From JASHPR01 sp963833885 (GTDB lineage Bacteria; Actinomycetota; Actinomycetes; Streptosporangiales; Streptosporangiaceae): 64,000 bases of DNA. The notes beneath the pieces are model-generated. The model ran no database searches. It saw nothing but the letters and a program-made list of their open reading frames with translations, and was not told where the DNA came from. The stretch spans positions 62,001-126,000 of the forward strand of contig CAWHZU010000019.1 of the NCBI GenBank assembly GCA_963833885.1, in the 5' to 3' direction. This document shows positions 16,063-24,526 of this stretch, in pieces. The number at the start of each line of letters is the position of its first letter. Position 1 is the stretch's first letter. The translations under genes were made by a program, and so were the position numbers.

Positions 16063-17793
16063 ATGGATCAGCCGATAACGTCACGACTCGAGGCCGACCT
16101 TTTCCTGCTGCACGCCCCCAGCGTCTACGACTTCCGTGAGCGCGACGACCTGCTGTTCGCCTACCTGAGCGACAGCGACAGCGTCAACGTCACCTCGATC
16201 TACGAGATGTATCCGATCGGCTGGTTCTCGATGAAGGCGCGGCTGGCGGACCACGGTTTCGACACGAAGATCGTCAACGTCGCCTCGCTGATGCTGATGT
16301 ACCCGGACCTGGACATCCGGCGGCTGCTCGGCCGGCTGGAAGCGCCGATCTTCGGGTTCGACCTGCACTGGATGACGCAGTGTCACGGCGCCATCGAGCT
16401 CGCCGCCTTGCTGAAGGAGGTGCATCCCGAGGCGCTCACGATCTTCGGCGGCATCTCGGCGACGTACTACGCCGACCAGCTCATCGAGTACCCGAGCGTC
16501 GACGTCGTCGTGCAGGGCTACGACACCCTCGAGCCGCTCACCGAGCTGGTCACCAGGGTGCACCGCGGCAGCAGGGACTTCGCCGGGATCCCGAACCTCA
16601 TGTATAAGACCGGCGGCGACATCCGGGCCACTGGCTTCAGGCACAAGCCGGCCTCCAACTACAACGACGCGCAGGGCGATTGGTCGTACTTCCGGGACAC
16701 GCCGAACCCGGGGCCGACGACATCCAAGCTGATCATGACGCTGCCGAACACCGGGTGCGCACACGACTGCGGCTGGTGTGGCGGCTCAAAGTTCGCCTAC
16801 CGCAACATCATGGGGGTCCAGAAGACCCTGATCACGAAGAACCACGACCTCATCGTCGAAGAGCTCCGCACGATGGGCGAGGCGGCGAAGCGCACGTCGA
16901 TTTACGCGCTTCAGTGCTACTCGGAGAACCGGGCGCGTATGCACCAGTATCTGGACGCGGTAAAGGAGATCGGCTACAAGAGCGTCTCCTTTGAGCAGTT
17001 CAACCTGACGCCGCAGGACACGCTCAAGAAGATGGGCGAGTCGACGTCGGCGTACATCATGCTCTCCCCCGAGTCCCACGACCCGAAGATCAGCAAGGCG
17101 GCCGGCCGCGGGACCTACACGATGGAGCAGATGGAGGACTGGATTCCCCGTGCGATCGACGCCGGGGTGAAGGGCGTCATGATCTGGTTCTTCATCGGCA
17201 TGCCGTACCAGGACCGGCGGTCGGTCATGGACACGATCGCGTACTCCGAGCGGCTGATCCGCAAGTTCGGCGGGTGGAACGCGCTTCCGCTCATCTGCCC
17301 GATGGTGCCGTTCCTCGACCCCGGATGCCGGTTCTTCGAGCAGCCGGAGCAGCACGGGTACCGCATCTACCACCGCACGCTGGAGGAGCACCGCCAGGCC
17401 CTGGTGGAGCCGCTGTGGTACCGGCGGCTCAACTACGAGACACAGTGGCTGAGCCGACGCGAGCTGCAAGACGTCTCCTACGAGGCGATCGCCCGGCTGG
17501 TGGAGATCAAGGGCGAGTACGGGGTGCTTCCGCCCGAGTTCTGCCGCGCCGTCTTGGAGACCATCGAGGAGACCAGGAAACTGCTCGGCGAGATCGAAGC
17601 CGCCCTCACGCTGGACGGGAAGCTGCCGTCCTCACTCCGAGAGGAGATGCGGGTCTACAACCGCAAGATCCTCGCCTACTCGACCGACCAGATCATCCCG
17701 GTGCGGCGGCCGTTCGGCGGCCGGTGGTTCGACGACGTCACCGTGCCGAAGGAGATGATCGACGACCTCCGCGCGGTCCCGGCGGGCCGGTGA
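16063..17793 (+). CDS. B12-binding-domain radical SAM protein
   Basis: 576 residues. The N-terminal ~190 residues look like a cobalamin-binding Rossmann fold (FGFDLHWMTQCHGAIELAALLKEVHPEALTIFGGISATYYADQLIEYPSVDVVVQGYDTLEPLTEL), without a clear DxHxxG, so B12 would bind base-off or be absent. The radical SAM cluster is GCAHDCGWCGGS with Cys232, Cys236 and Cys239 (CxxxCxxC). The C-terminus is long and acidic/helical. It resembles B12-SAM families with unassigned reactions (perhaps the Ta0216-type family). ATG at 16063 is chosen over 15925 because AAAGGA precedes it and the first 46 codons lack the GC bias. No obvious substrate gene is adjacent. Confidence 0.85.
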   Translation: MDQPITSRLEADLFLLHAPSVYDFRERDDLLFAYLSDSDSVNVTSIYEMYPIGWFSMKARLADHGFDTKIVNVASLMLMYPDLDIRRLLGRLEAPIFGFDLHWMTQCHGAIELAALLKEVHPEALTIFGGISATYYADQLIEYPSVDVVVQGYDTLEPLTELVTRVHRGSRDFAGIPNLMYKTGGDIRATGFRHKPASNYNDAQGDWSYFRDTPNPGPTTSKLIMTLPNTGCAHDCGWCGGSKFAYRNIMGVQKTLITKNHDLIVEELRTMGEAAKRTSIYALQCYSENRARMHQYLDAVKEIGYKSVSFEQFNLTPQDTLKKMGESTSAYIMLSPESHDPKISKAAGRGTYTMEQMEDWIPRAIDAGVKGVMIWFFIGMPYQDRRSVMDTIAYSERLIRKFGGWNALPLICPMVPFLDPGCRFFEQPEQHGYRIYHRTLEEHRQALVEPLWYRRLNYETQWLSRRELQDVSYEAIARLVEIKGEYGVLPPEFCRAVLETIEETRKLLGEIEAALTLDGKLPSSLREEMRVYNRKILAYSTDQIIPVRRPFGGRWFDDVTVPKEMIDDLRAVPAGR

Positions 17794-17819
17794 TCTAGCC
17801 CGCTGGCCGCGGGGCTGCG

Positions 17820-18275
17820 TCAGCGGTTCCTGAGCATCCTTCTGCGGTAGGCGAGGCTCGCGGCTCCCGCCAGCACCGCCGCGATGCCGATGACCAGCAG
17901 CGAAGCGTGCTGGAATCCGGCCGTGCCACCGCCGCCGGTGGCCGGCGCGGCGGTCGGGGTAGGGCTCGGGCTCGCGGTGACCGACGGCGACGGGCTCGGC
18001 GTCGTCGACGGCGATGGCGTGGGCGAGGGCGACGGGCTCGTCGTTGGGCTCGGGCTAGAACTCGGGCTGGTGCTGGGCGAACCGCTCGGCGAGCCGGACC
18101 CTGTCGCCGACGCTCCTGTTGAGGATGAGGATGAAGGCGTCGGCAGCGCTCCCGAAGACGGGTTCCCCGAGCACGCGGCGATGGTCACGGAAGCGAGTGC
18201 GGTCAAGATGCCGCAGCCAACGGCAGCCAGCCTGGTGCTGGATCTCGTGCCGGAGACGGTGCTGCGGACCTTCAT
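17820..18275 (-). CDS. Pro/Ser/Thr-rich surface protein with C-terminal anchor
   Basis: 151 residues. Basic N-terminus, hydrophobic segment and lipobox-like TIAACSG (Cys35), then a 75-residue linker made almost only of Ser, Pro, Thr and Gly (repeated SPSP/TPSP), then TAAPATGGGG, a hydrophobic segment and a basic tail RRRMLRNR. The last three elements are the layout of a sortase sorting signal, although the pentapeptide is not a canonical LPXTG or LAXTG. It is divergent from a class F sortase gene and is the obvious candidate substrate. With a lipobox at one end and an anchor at the other, its topology is unusual. Confidence 0.72.
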   Translation of the reverse strand: MKVRSTVSGTRSSTRLAAVGCGILTALASVTIAACSGNPSSGALPTPSSSSSTGASATGSGSPSGSPSTSPSSSPSPTTSPSPSPTPSPSTTPSPSPSVTASPSPTPTAAPATGGGGTAGFQHASLLVIGIAAVLAGAASLAYRRRMLRNR

Positions 18276-18423
18276 GCAACCTCCTCATGCGTCCGGCCGA
18301 AAGCGCCGAGGGCCATAAAGCAAAAGTCCAGACGTCACAGGTAATGGCCAGTCCAATGCTTGAATGTCAGGCTACGTGAGCAGAACCTCCTAGGGAAGGC
18401 AAAGGCGGCGAGGGAGGCCGGGA

Positions 18424-19152
18424 TTGGCGCAACCGCACGGGCGCCGTATAGCCGGGTTTCGCGTGGTCATGTATTGGCGGGACAGCGCGTACGCCCCGCC
18501 TACGCCGCCGCGGGGAAGCCTTCGTGCCCGCGTTGCCGGCCTGGCCGGCGCGCTGCTCATCTTCTTCGGCGTGGTCGCGGTCGCTGTGACGTTCCTTCTC
18601 CAGCAGCACGCGCCCCAGCCGTCCGCCGCGGCGGCCGGCACCGTCGGGTTTGGCCGGGCCCACCCGCTGGCGCTACGGCGCTCGGCGCCGGTCTGGGTCC
18701 ATATTCCGGCGATCGGCCTCACCTCGGACCTGCTGCACCTCGGCGTGAACGCGGACGGCGCGATCCAGGTCCCGTCCCTGTACACCGAGGCGGGAGAGGC
18801 GGCGTGGTACAAGTACTCGGTGACACCAGGACAGATCGGGGCATCGGTCATCGAGGGACACGTCGACAGCTACTCGGGTCCCGCTGTGTTCTACCGGCTG
18901 GGCGCGCTGCACCCCGGGGACCGGGTTGACGTGAGGCTCGCCGACCGGGTCACCGCTGTTTTCCGGGTCACCGGTGTGCGCGAGTACCTCAAATCACGGT
19001 TTCCCGCAAAAGTCATTTACGGCGCGACCCGCTACGCTTCGCTGCGGCTGATAACCTGCAGCGGCGCTTTCGACTACACCACCGGTCATTACCTCAGCTC
19101 CACCGTTGTATACGCATCGCTCATCTCGTCGGTGCCGGCCAGCGGCGGATAG
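18424..19152 (+). CDS. Class F sortase
   Basis: 242 residues. Cytoplasmic basic N-terminus, one membrane segment (GLAGALLIFFGVVAVAVTFLL), then the sortase barrel. VHIPAIGLTSDLLHLGVNADGAIQVP, EGHVDSY with catalytic His146 and LITCSG with catalytic Cys212 identify the actinobacterial class F. I find no arginine in the 30 residues after Cys212, where sortases normally carry the third catalytic residue. TTG at 18424 is used because GGGAGG lies six bases upstream; the ATG at 18469 lacks a ribosome site. It is divergent from a probable substrate gene. Confidence 0.88.
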   Translation: MAQPHGRRIAGFRVVMYWRDSAYAPPTPPRGSLRARVAGLAGALLIFFGVVAVAVTFLLQQHAPQPSAAAAGTVGFGRAHPLALRRSAPVWVHIPAIGLTSDLLHLGVNADGAIQVPSLYTEAGEAAWYKYSVTPGQIGASVIEGHVDSYSGPAVFYRLGALHPGDRVDVRLADRVTAVFRVTGVREYLKSRFPAKVIYGATRYASLRLITCSGAFDYTTGHYLSSTVVYASLISSVPASGG

Positions 19153-19180
19153 CGGCTTCTTCGGCAGGGAGGGTCGCGGT

Positions 19181-20398
19181 ATGAAGGCGCTGGTGTTCCG
19201 GCACAATCTTGCCCGCGAGGCGGCCTCGGCAATCGGGGGGCGCGTCGATCAGCGCGCCTTTGTCTCCCGGCTGGCGCCGGTCCGGCTCGAGGACCTTGAC
19301 GAACTGCCGCTTCCGGCCGAGGACTGGGTGCGCGTCGAAACCACGTTTTCCGGCCTGTGCGGCTCCGACGTGAAGCAGATCCTGCTGAACGGCGCGCGCG
19401 ACAACCCGCTCACCGCGCTGGTGTCGTTCCCGCACGTGCTCGGCCACGAGGTGGTCGGGCACCGCGTGGACACCGGCGAGCGGGTCGTGCTCAACCCGTG
19501 GCTGTCCTGCGGTCCCCGCGGCATCGACCCGCCGTGCGAGGCCTGCCGGGCCGGCCGCTACCCGTGGTGCCGCAACTTCCGGTCGGGCGACCTGCCCGTG
19601 TCGATCCACCTGGGGAATTGCGCAGCGGCCGCCGGGGCGCACGCCGAGCGCTTCGGCGCGCACCCCTCGCAGCTGTTCGCCATTCCGGAGGGTGTCTCAG
19701 ACGAGGCGGCCGTGCTGGCCGACCCGGTCAGCGTCTCGCTGCGCTCGATCCTGCTGTCGCCGCCCGACGGCCGCCCCGCCCTGGTCTACGGCTCGGGCAC
19801 GCTCGCGTTCGCGGTGATCGCGCTGCTGCGCCACCTGTATCCCGGCACCGAGGTTTGGGCCGCGACGAGAACCGGGCGCCGGGCCGAACTCGCGACCCGC
19901 CTGGGTGCCCACGCCGTGCTGTCAACGGTGCCCGACGAACTCGTCGCCCAGGTCGCGACCCGCGTCGGCGCCACACCACTGCAGCCGTGGAGCAAGCGCG
20001 ACTGGCTGCAGGACGGCCCGGCCGTGGTCTACGACACGATCGGCTCCATCGAGACCGTGGAGACGTCGCTGCGGCTGCTCGCTACCGGCGGCACGCTCGT
20101 CGTCTCCGGCGTCGAGCCGCCCAAGCGCTTCGAGTGGACCCCCCTGTACTTCAAGGAGCTGCACGTCATCGGGTCGAACGGGTTCGGCATCGAGGAGGTG
20201 GGCGGCGTGGCCAAGCACGCGATGGAACACTACTTCGACTTCATCGCCGGCGGCCTCGACCTCACCCCCGTCATCACGCACCGGTTCCCTCTCGAGCGCT
20301 GGGACGAGGCGGTGCTGACGGTGAAGAACTCGCGGCGCACCGGGGCCGTCAAGGTGCTCCTCGAGCCGCCCCGCCGAGCACTCCCCGCGCCGGGCTGA
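19181..20398 (+). CDS. Zinc-type alcohol dehydrogenase-like protein (MDR family)
   Basis: 405 residues. GLCGSDVKQI carries the zinc-ligand Cys, GHEVVGH the His/Glu, and four cysteines in CGPRGIDPPCEACRAGRYPWC form the structural zinc site, though spaced differently from classical ADH. The NAD(P)-binding fold starts near ALVYGSGTLAFAVIALL, without the usual GxGxxG. ATG at 19181 follows GGGAGGG. It could be a sugar-alcohol or aldehyde dehydrogenase; substrate unknown. It ends one base before the stop of the convergent DUF1707 gene, so a shared bidirectional terminator is absent. Confidence 0.85.
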   Translation: MKALVFRHNLAREAASAIGGRVDQRAFVSRLAPVRLEDLDELPLPAEDWVRVETTFSGLCGSDVKQILLNGARDNPLTALVSFPHVLGHEVVGHRVDTGERVVLNPWLSCGPRGIDPPCEACRAGRYPWCRNFRSGDLPVSIHLGNCAAAAGAHAERFGAHPSQLFAIPEGVSDEAAVLADPVSVSLRSILLSPPDGRPALVYGSGTLAFAVIALLRHLYPGTEVWAATRTGRRAELATRLGAHAVLSTVPDELVAQVATRVGATPLQPWSKRDWLQDGPAVVYDTIGSIETVETSLRLLATGGTLVVSGVEPPKRFEWTPLYFKELHVIGSNGFGIEEVGGVAKHAMEHYFDFIAGGLDLTPVITHRFPLERWDEAVLTVKNSRRTGAVKVLLEPPRRALPAPG

Positions 20399-21004
20399 TC
20401 AGCGGCGCGGCGCCAGCCACCGGGTGTCGATCCGGCCGTGGCGCATCCGGCCCACCAGGTGCACGCTCAGCGTCTCCGGCGTGCCGTCGCCCGCATCCCT
20501 GCTGATCGCCAGCCTGGAGTGCCGCACCGAGAGCCCGTTGGCGTCCACCACCATGCCCGGCGCGAGGACCAGATGCACGTCGCCGCCGCGCACCTGCATC
20601 TCGATGACCAGCTCGGGTCCGGTGCGCACCGCGCTGGTCAGGTCCAGCAGCACGTCGCACCACGCGGTGCGCAGCGCAAGCCGGTGCGGCAGCGCCCAGC
20701 GGCCCTCGCGGCGCACCGAGCCGTGCCGCTCGTTGATGGTGAGCGTTTCAGCGGCCGGCCCGGCCGGCGCCGCGGCGAGCGGCAGTGTGAGCGCCGCGTG
20801 GCTTCCTGGCACCGCGATCAGATCGGCGGTGAGCGGGGCCAGCGCGTCGATGGTGCGGGCGGCCAGCGCCGCGTCCAGTCGCTCGTCGAACTCGGCCGGG
20901 TCGAGCCGGCCGTCGGCGACGGCGGCGCGCAGCACTTCGATGACCCGATCGCGGTCCGCGTCGGAGGCGCGCAGCGCGGGTGAGCTGGACGGATCTGCCG
21001 ACAT
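20399..21004 (-). CDS. DUF1707 (SHOCT-like) domain protein
   Basis: 201 residues. The N-terminal DUF1707 motif is LRASDADRDRVIEVLRAAVADGRLDPAEFDERLDAALAARTIDALAPLTADL. The remainder is beta-rich with no membrane segment and resembles the C-terminal domain found in cytoplasmic family members. Function unknown; common in actinomycetes. ATG at 21004 sits next to the SpoU methylase gene. Confidence 0.88.
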   Translation of the reverse strand: MSADPSSSPALRASDADRDRVIEVLRAAVADGRLDPAEFDERLDAALAARTIDALAPLTADLIAVPGSHAALTLPLAAAPAGPAAETLTINERHGSVRREGRWALPHRLALRTAWCDVLLDLTSAVRTGPELVIEMQVRGGDVHLVLAPGMVVDANGLSVRHSRLAISRDAGDGTPETLSVHLVGRMRHGRIDTRWLAPRR

Positions 21005-21054
21005 CCGGCCTCCTCGGCAGCGATGTGGTGGCGCCGCGCCACCGGCACTCCACG

Positions 21055-21933
21055 TTATAGCGCGAGTTGGCGGCCATCAATGAGGGGTGCGCCGACGCGG
21101 CGCCGATCCGATGCTCGTGCGCGCGCCAGCCCGCTGAGCACGCTCCGAATGTCGTACATCAGGATCGACGCGCTGACGGCGACGTTGAGGGAGTCGGCCC
21201 GGCCGAGCATCGGGATGGTGATCTCGCCTGAGGCGTGCTCGAACCAGGGCTTGCTGATGCCGGTGCGCTCGTTGCCGACCACGACCGCGGTGCGGCGCCA
21301 GTAGCTGGCCTGCTGATACGGCGTCGCACCGGTGCTGACCGTCGCCAGGAAGATGCCGAATTCGCGCTCGCGCAGCCAGCGCGCCGCGTCCGCGGGATCG
21401 GCGAACTCGATGACCGGGACGCGCAGGTTCATGCCCCGGCTGCCTCGGAACACCTTGGGGTGGTTCAGCCTGGTGCGGCGGTTGGTGACGATCAGGCAGT
21501 CCCCGCCGCACGCATCGAGTGTCCGCAGCAGCGTCCCGAGGTTGCCGGGGATCTCGATCGCGTCGGCGACCAGCACCAGGGCGTCGGCCTTTAGCTCGAC
21601 CCGGTCGGCGTCCCAGGCGGGCAGCCGCACCAGCGACAGCATGCCGTCCGGGCGCTCTCGCTCGCAGAGCCGGTCAAGGACCGCGGGCGCGATGCGGTAG
21701 GCGCAGCGCGCCCTCGCCGCGACCTGGGTGCCGAGCGACTGCGCCTCGGCCGAGTAGGCCGCCTCCGGGCACCACAGGAACATCTCGACCGCCGCGTCCA
21801 GGCCGACCAGCACCCTCTGCGCCCAGAGGCCTTCGGCGACGAGCAGCTGGCGGTCCTGGCCTGCGCCGCTGGCGATGTGGCGGACCTGCCGGATCCGCGG
21901 ATGGCGCAGGCCGATCTGCTGCAGCGCGCGCAT
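21055..21933 (-). CDS. SpoU/TrmH-family RNA 2'-O-methyltransferase
   Basis: 292 residues. SPOUT motifs: LVADAIEIPGNLGTLLRT (motif 1), VVVGNERTGISKPW (motif 2) and IPMLGRADSLNVAVSASILMYD (motif 3). The ~120-residue N-terminal substrate-binding domain makes it longer than minimal tRNA TrmL/TrmH and similar in size to 23S rRNA enzymes, including the thiostrepton-resistance TsnR type; the target nucleotide cannot be read from the sequence. ATG at 21933 follows GCGAGG; the open frame extends upstream to 22053 but with no better start. Confidence 0.9.
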   Translation of the reverse strand: MRALQQIGLRHPRIRQVRHIASGAGQDRQLLVAEGLWAQRVLVGLDAAVEMFLWCPEAAYSAEAQSLGTQVAARARCAYRIAPAVLDRLCERERPDGMLSLVRLPAWDADRVELKADALVLVADAIEIPGNLGTLLRTLDACGGDCLIVTNRRTRLNHPKVFRGSRGMNLRVPVIEFADPADAARWLREREFGIFLATVSTGATPYQQASYWRRTAVVVGNERTGISKPWFEHASGEITIPMLGRADSLNVAVSASILMYDIRSVLSGLARARASDRRRVGAPLIDGRQLAL

Positions 21934-22229
21934 GAGAACCTCGCCGGTCAATGAACAAGCGGGATCGCCGCGGCGGGCATCGGCCACGGGCGCGGCGTCG
22001 GACTCATCGACCGGACATGCGGCAAGGGTAGGGTCGCCGCCCCCGCCGCTCAACGGCTTTTCGCGCCGCCGGCCGGCGCCACCCGGTCAAGCTGCCGGCC
22101 TGAATGGCCGAGCGGGTGTGTTGGTTCGAATACCTGAACGGATGTCGACTGGGGAAGCTAAGGCTGGCCGGGCTGGTGATACAGCCTGGAGCGTCTGACG
22201 CGTTTCACCAGTAGTGGCGCCGCCGACCG

Positions 22230-24470
22230 CTACTCCGCGTGCTTGAGGCGCACGGTGACGGTGTGCACGGTCGGGGTGAGCGTGACAGTGCCAGTGCTCT
22301 CGCTGACCACGCCGGCGCTGGCGGAGGCGATGTTACCGACGAACGCGGGAAGCTGGAACAGCACGTCACCAGCTGGCGGCTGGCCGGTCAGGGTCAGCGT
22401 GACCGCGGAACCGCTGGTGCGCACCGTCAGGCCGAGGTGATGGCCGCCGGTGGTCGGGAAGTTCGCCAGGCTGATGACCTTGCCGGTGCTGACCCAGGCG
22501 TCGGGCACGCCGCGCCCGACGATCAGGCTGCCGTCGGCCCGCTGCGCGGCCAGCGAGTCGAGCAGCACCATGTTGGCGTTGGCCATGCCCCAGGCGTGCG
22601 GCGAGGAGCCGTTGCCCGCCTCCGGGTGCGTCCCGGTCCACGGCGAGCCGGGGTTCGGGAACTGCTGGCTCTCCCACCACGAGTACGGGCCGCTCTGGCC
22701 GTTCGAGATCATGAACTCGTAGCTGAGGATTCCCTGGTCGCGGTGGGCGGTGCTGGCCAGCCCCCATTCCCCGTAACCGGCGTTGTAGGCGGTGCTGTAG
22801 TACTGCGTCGGGTAGCCGCCGAAGGTGTTCGGCGGCAGCTTGCCGACCAGCCGGGCGAAGCCGTAGTCGTACGTGGCGTCGATCAGGCTGATCCCGGGGC
22901 CGGACAGTGGGGCGCCGAACAGGTAGCCGTCCCAGGCCCAGCGCCCGAACAGGAACGGCGCGGCCCAGTTGGCGTCCTCCGCGTTCACGCACCGGTTGTC
23001 GGTGTTCGGCTCGGTCATCGAGCACGGCAGGTAGTTCAGGTGGTTGGCCGAGATCGTGGCGTCCAGCGTCTTGTTCGTCGCGGCCAGCAGGCTGGTGTAC
23101 TCCGACGCGGCCCAGCTGGCCTGCGCGCTGTTGCCGATCTGCTGAGCGAGCCAGCGATAGGCCGCCAGCCCCATCAGCGCCTCGTAGTTGTCGATGGTCC
23201 AGTAGCCGTTGGCATCGATATCGTTGGTCTCTTCCATGATCCCGCCCGGCCCGGTGCGGTCCGTGGCGATCAGGTGGGCTGTGTCCTCGATGCTCGGCTC
23301 GGTCGCACCCGCCGGGCCCTCGGTGTCGAAGTTGGCCTTGACGAAGCTCAGGTCACCGGTCTTGAGCAGGTAGATGGCCCATACCCACGGGTAGGTCCAA
23401 ACCCCGTCGTCGTACTGGGTCTGGGTGCCGATGACATACCGGGCGCGGTCCAGCAGCCCGTGCGCATCAGTGACGTAGCCCTGCGTGAACAGGTTGGCGA
23501 GGATGCCGATGACGTCGTGGCTGAATTCTTTGTCGTAGCCGTTGGCGCCGGTCTTCAGCTCGTCGCCGGCCCTGATGATCTGGGTGTAGATGAAGCCGGT
23601 CCGGTACGCGTCGGTCAGGCTCTGGTCCGGCAGCGTGTTGATCTGCGCGATGCCGGCCAGCTGCGCGTTCCAGTACGCGCGCATGTGCGCGAAGTGCTGG
23701 TCGAATCCGCCGGCCGCGGCCAGGGCGCTCGCCGACGGCCACGAGTAGCTGCCGCCGAAGCGGTCGGATGCCACCACGTAGTCGTGGTCGGCGGTCTGCC
23801 CGGGCGGTACCGCATCCGGCGCGGAGTTCAGCGGGATCAGGCCGGACGAGGCCCGCGGATCGATGGTGAGCGTCTGCGCGGTCGGGTTCGTGACCGCCAC
23901 CCGGCTGTAGATCGCCACGTACGCGTGGCCGCCGATCGTGACCTTGTCGCCGAAGTTCGTGATCGAGACGCGGGCACCGCCGGAATGGAACGTGGTCACC
24001 AGCGCCGGGAGGTACCCGTCCGCGTTGGTCCACGTGGTCGCCGTGTCGTTGTAGATGCCGTAGCCGTAGGTCGTCCCGGTGACCGCCGCGGTGCTGCTGC
24101 TGCCCGGCCCGGCGCCCGCCGGGCTGGTGTCCACGAAGAAGCTGCCGCCGAGGCACGCGGTCACGGCCTGCGTGTTCCCGGTCCAGCCGATGACGCTGGC
24201 GTCGCCGAACGTGCCGTAGATCGTCTGGTCGCCCGCGGGCCCGTTGGGCGCGCAGCTGTACGGCGCCGCCGTCGCCGCGATGCTGGCGGCGGCCGCGGTG
24301 CTGGAGGCGGCCGCGGTGCTGGAGGCGGCCGCGGTGCTGGAGGCGGCCGCCCGGGCGCCGGGCGGTGCGAGCGCCCCGCTCACGCCGAGCGCCAGGGCTC
24401 CGGCGATTAAACCGGCAGCTGCTGCCCGCACCGACCGCCAGGCTGAGTGGTTCTCGTCGCTGAGATTCAT
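22230..24470 (-). CDS. Secreted six-hairpin-type glycoside hydrolase-like protein
   Basis: 746 residues. Signal peptide followed by a repeated SSTAAA linker, then a beta-sandwich-like region to ~250 and a helical domain with the feel of an (alpha/alpha)6 barrel (YRTGFIYTQIIRAGDELKTGANGYDKEFSHDVIGILANLF; DDGVWTYPWVWAIYLLKTGD; NYEALMGLAAYRWLAQQIG; WAAPFLFGRWAWDGYLFG), ending in a small beta domain. I cannot assign a GH family; candidates are rhamnosidase- or unsaturated-uronyl-hydrolase-like enzymes because two GH28 genes sit upstream. ATG at 24470 has GGAGGTGGCC directly before it, and that site pairs with an upstream sequence (see hairpin 24476-24511). Confidence 0.78.
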   Translation of the reverse strand: MNLSDENHSAWRSVRAAAAGLIAGALALGVSGALAPPGARAAASSTAAASSTAAASSTAAAASIAATAAPYSCAPNGPAGDQTIYGTFGDASVIGWTGNTQAVTACLGGSFFVDTSPAGAGPGSSSTAAVTGTTYGYGIYNDTATTWTNADGYLPALVTTFHSGGARVSITNFGDKVTIGGHAYVAIYSRVAVTNPTAQTLTIDPRASSGLIPLNSAPDAVPPGQTADHDYVVASDRFGGSYSWPSASALAAAGGFDQHFAHMRAYWNAQLAGIAQINTLPDQSLTDAYRTGFIYTQIIRAGDELKTGANGYDKEFSHDVIGILANLFTQGYVTDAHGLLDRARYVIGTQTQYDDGVWTYPWVWAIYLLKTGDLSFVKANFDTEGPAGATEPSIEDTAHLIATDRTGPGGIMEETNDIDANGYWTIDNYEALMGLAAYRWLAQQIGNSAQASWAASEYTSLLAATNKTLDATISANHLNYLPCSMTEPNTDNRCVNAEDANWAAPFLFGRWAWDGYLFGAPLSGPGISLIDATYDYGFARLVGKLPPNTFGGYPTQYYSTAYNAGYGEWGLASTAHRDQGILSYEFMISNGQSGPYSWWESQQFPNPGSPWTGTHPEAGNGSSPHAWGMANANMVLLDSLAAQRADGSLIVGRGVPDAWVSTGKVISLANFPTTGGHHLGLTVRTSGSAVTLTLTGQPPAGDVLFQLPAFVGNIASASAGVVSESTGTVTLTPTVHTVTVRLKHAE
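24289..24350. repeat. 18-bp tandem repeat coding for an Ala/Ser/Thr linker
   Basis: Three perfect copies of GCGGCCGCGGTGCTGGAG (24289-24342) plus a partial copy, encoding repeats of ASSTAA just after the signal peptide. In-frame, so copy number could vary without breaking the gene. Confidence 0.85.
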
Positions 24471-24475
24471 GGCCA

Positions 24476-24511
24476 CCTCCGCGCGGGCCCAGCTACCCGC
24501 CTGCGCGGAGG
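24476..24511 (-). promoter_or_regulatory. Hairpin sequestering the ribosome-binding site
   Basis: Minus-strand arm GCGCGGAGG (24484-24476) includes the Shine-Dalgarno of the downstream gene and pairs perfectly over nine bases with CCTCCGCGC (24511-24503), leaving an 18-base loop. It lies in the 56-base gap between the first GH28 stop and the next start. It may attenuate translation or serve as intercistronic stabiliser. Confidence 0.5.
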
Positions 24512-24526
24512 TCTAACACGGCCAGG

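Noticed and set aside
22100..22140. tRNA-like fragment (TGGCCGAGCGG followed by GGTTCGAATACC)
   Set aside because: D-arm-like and T-arm-like strings are only ~15 bases apart; no anticodon arm or acceptor stem can be formed.
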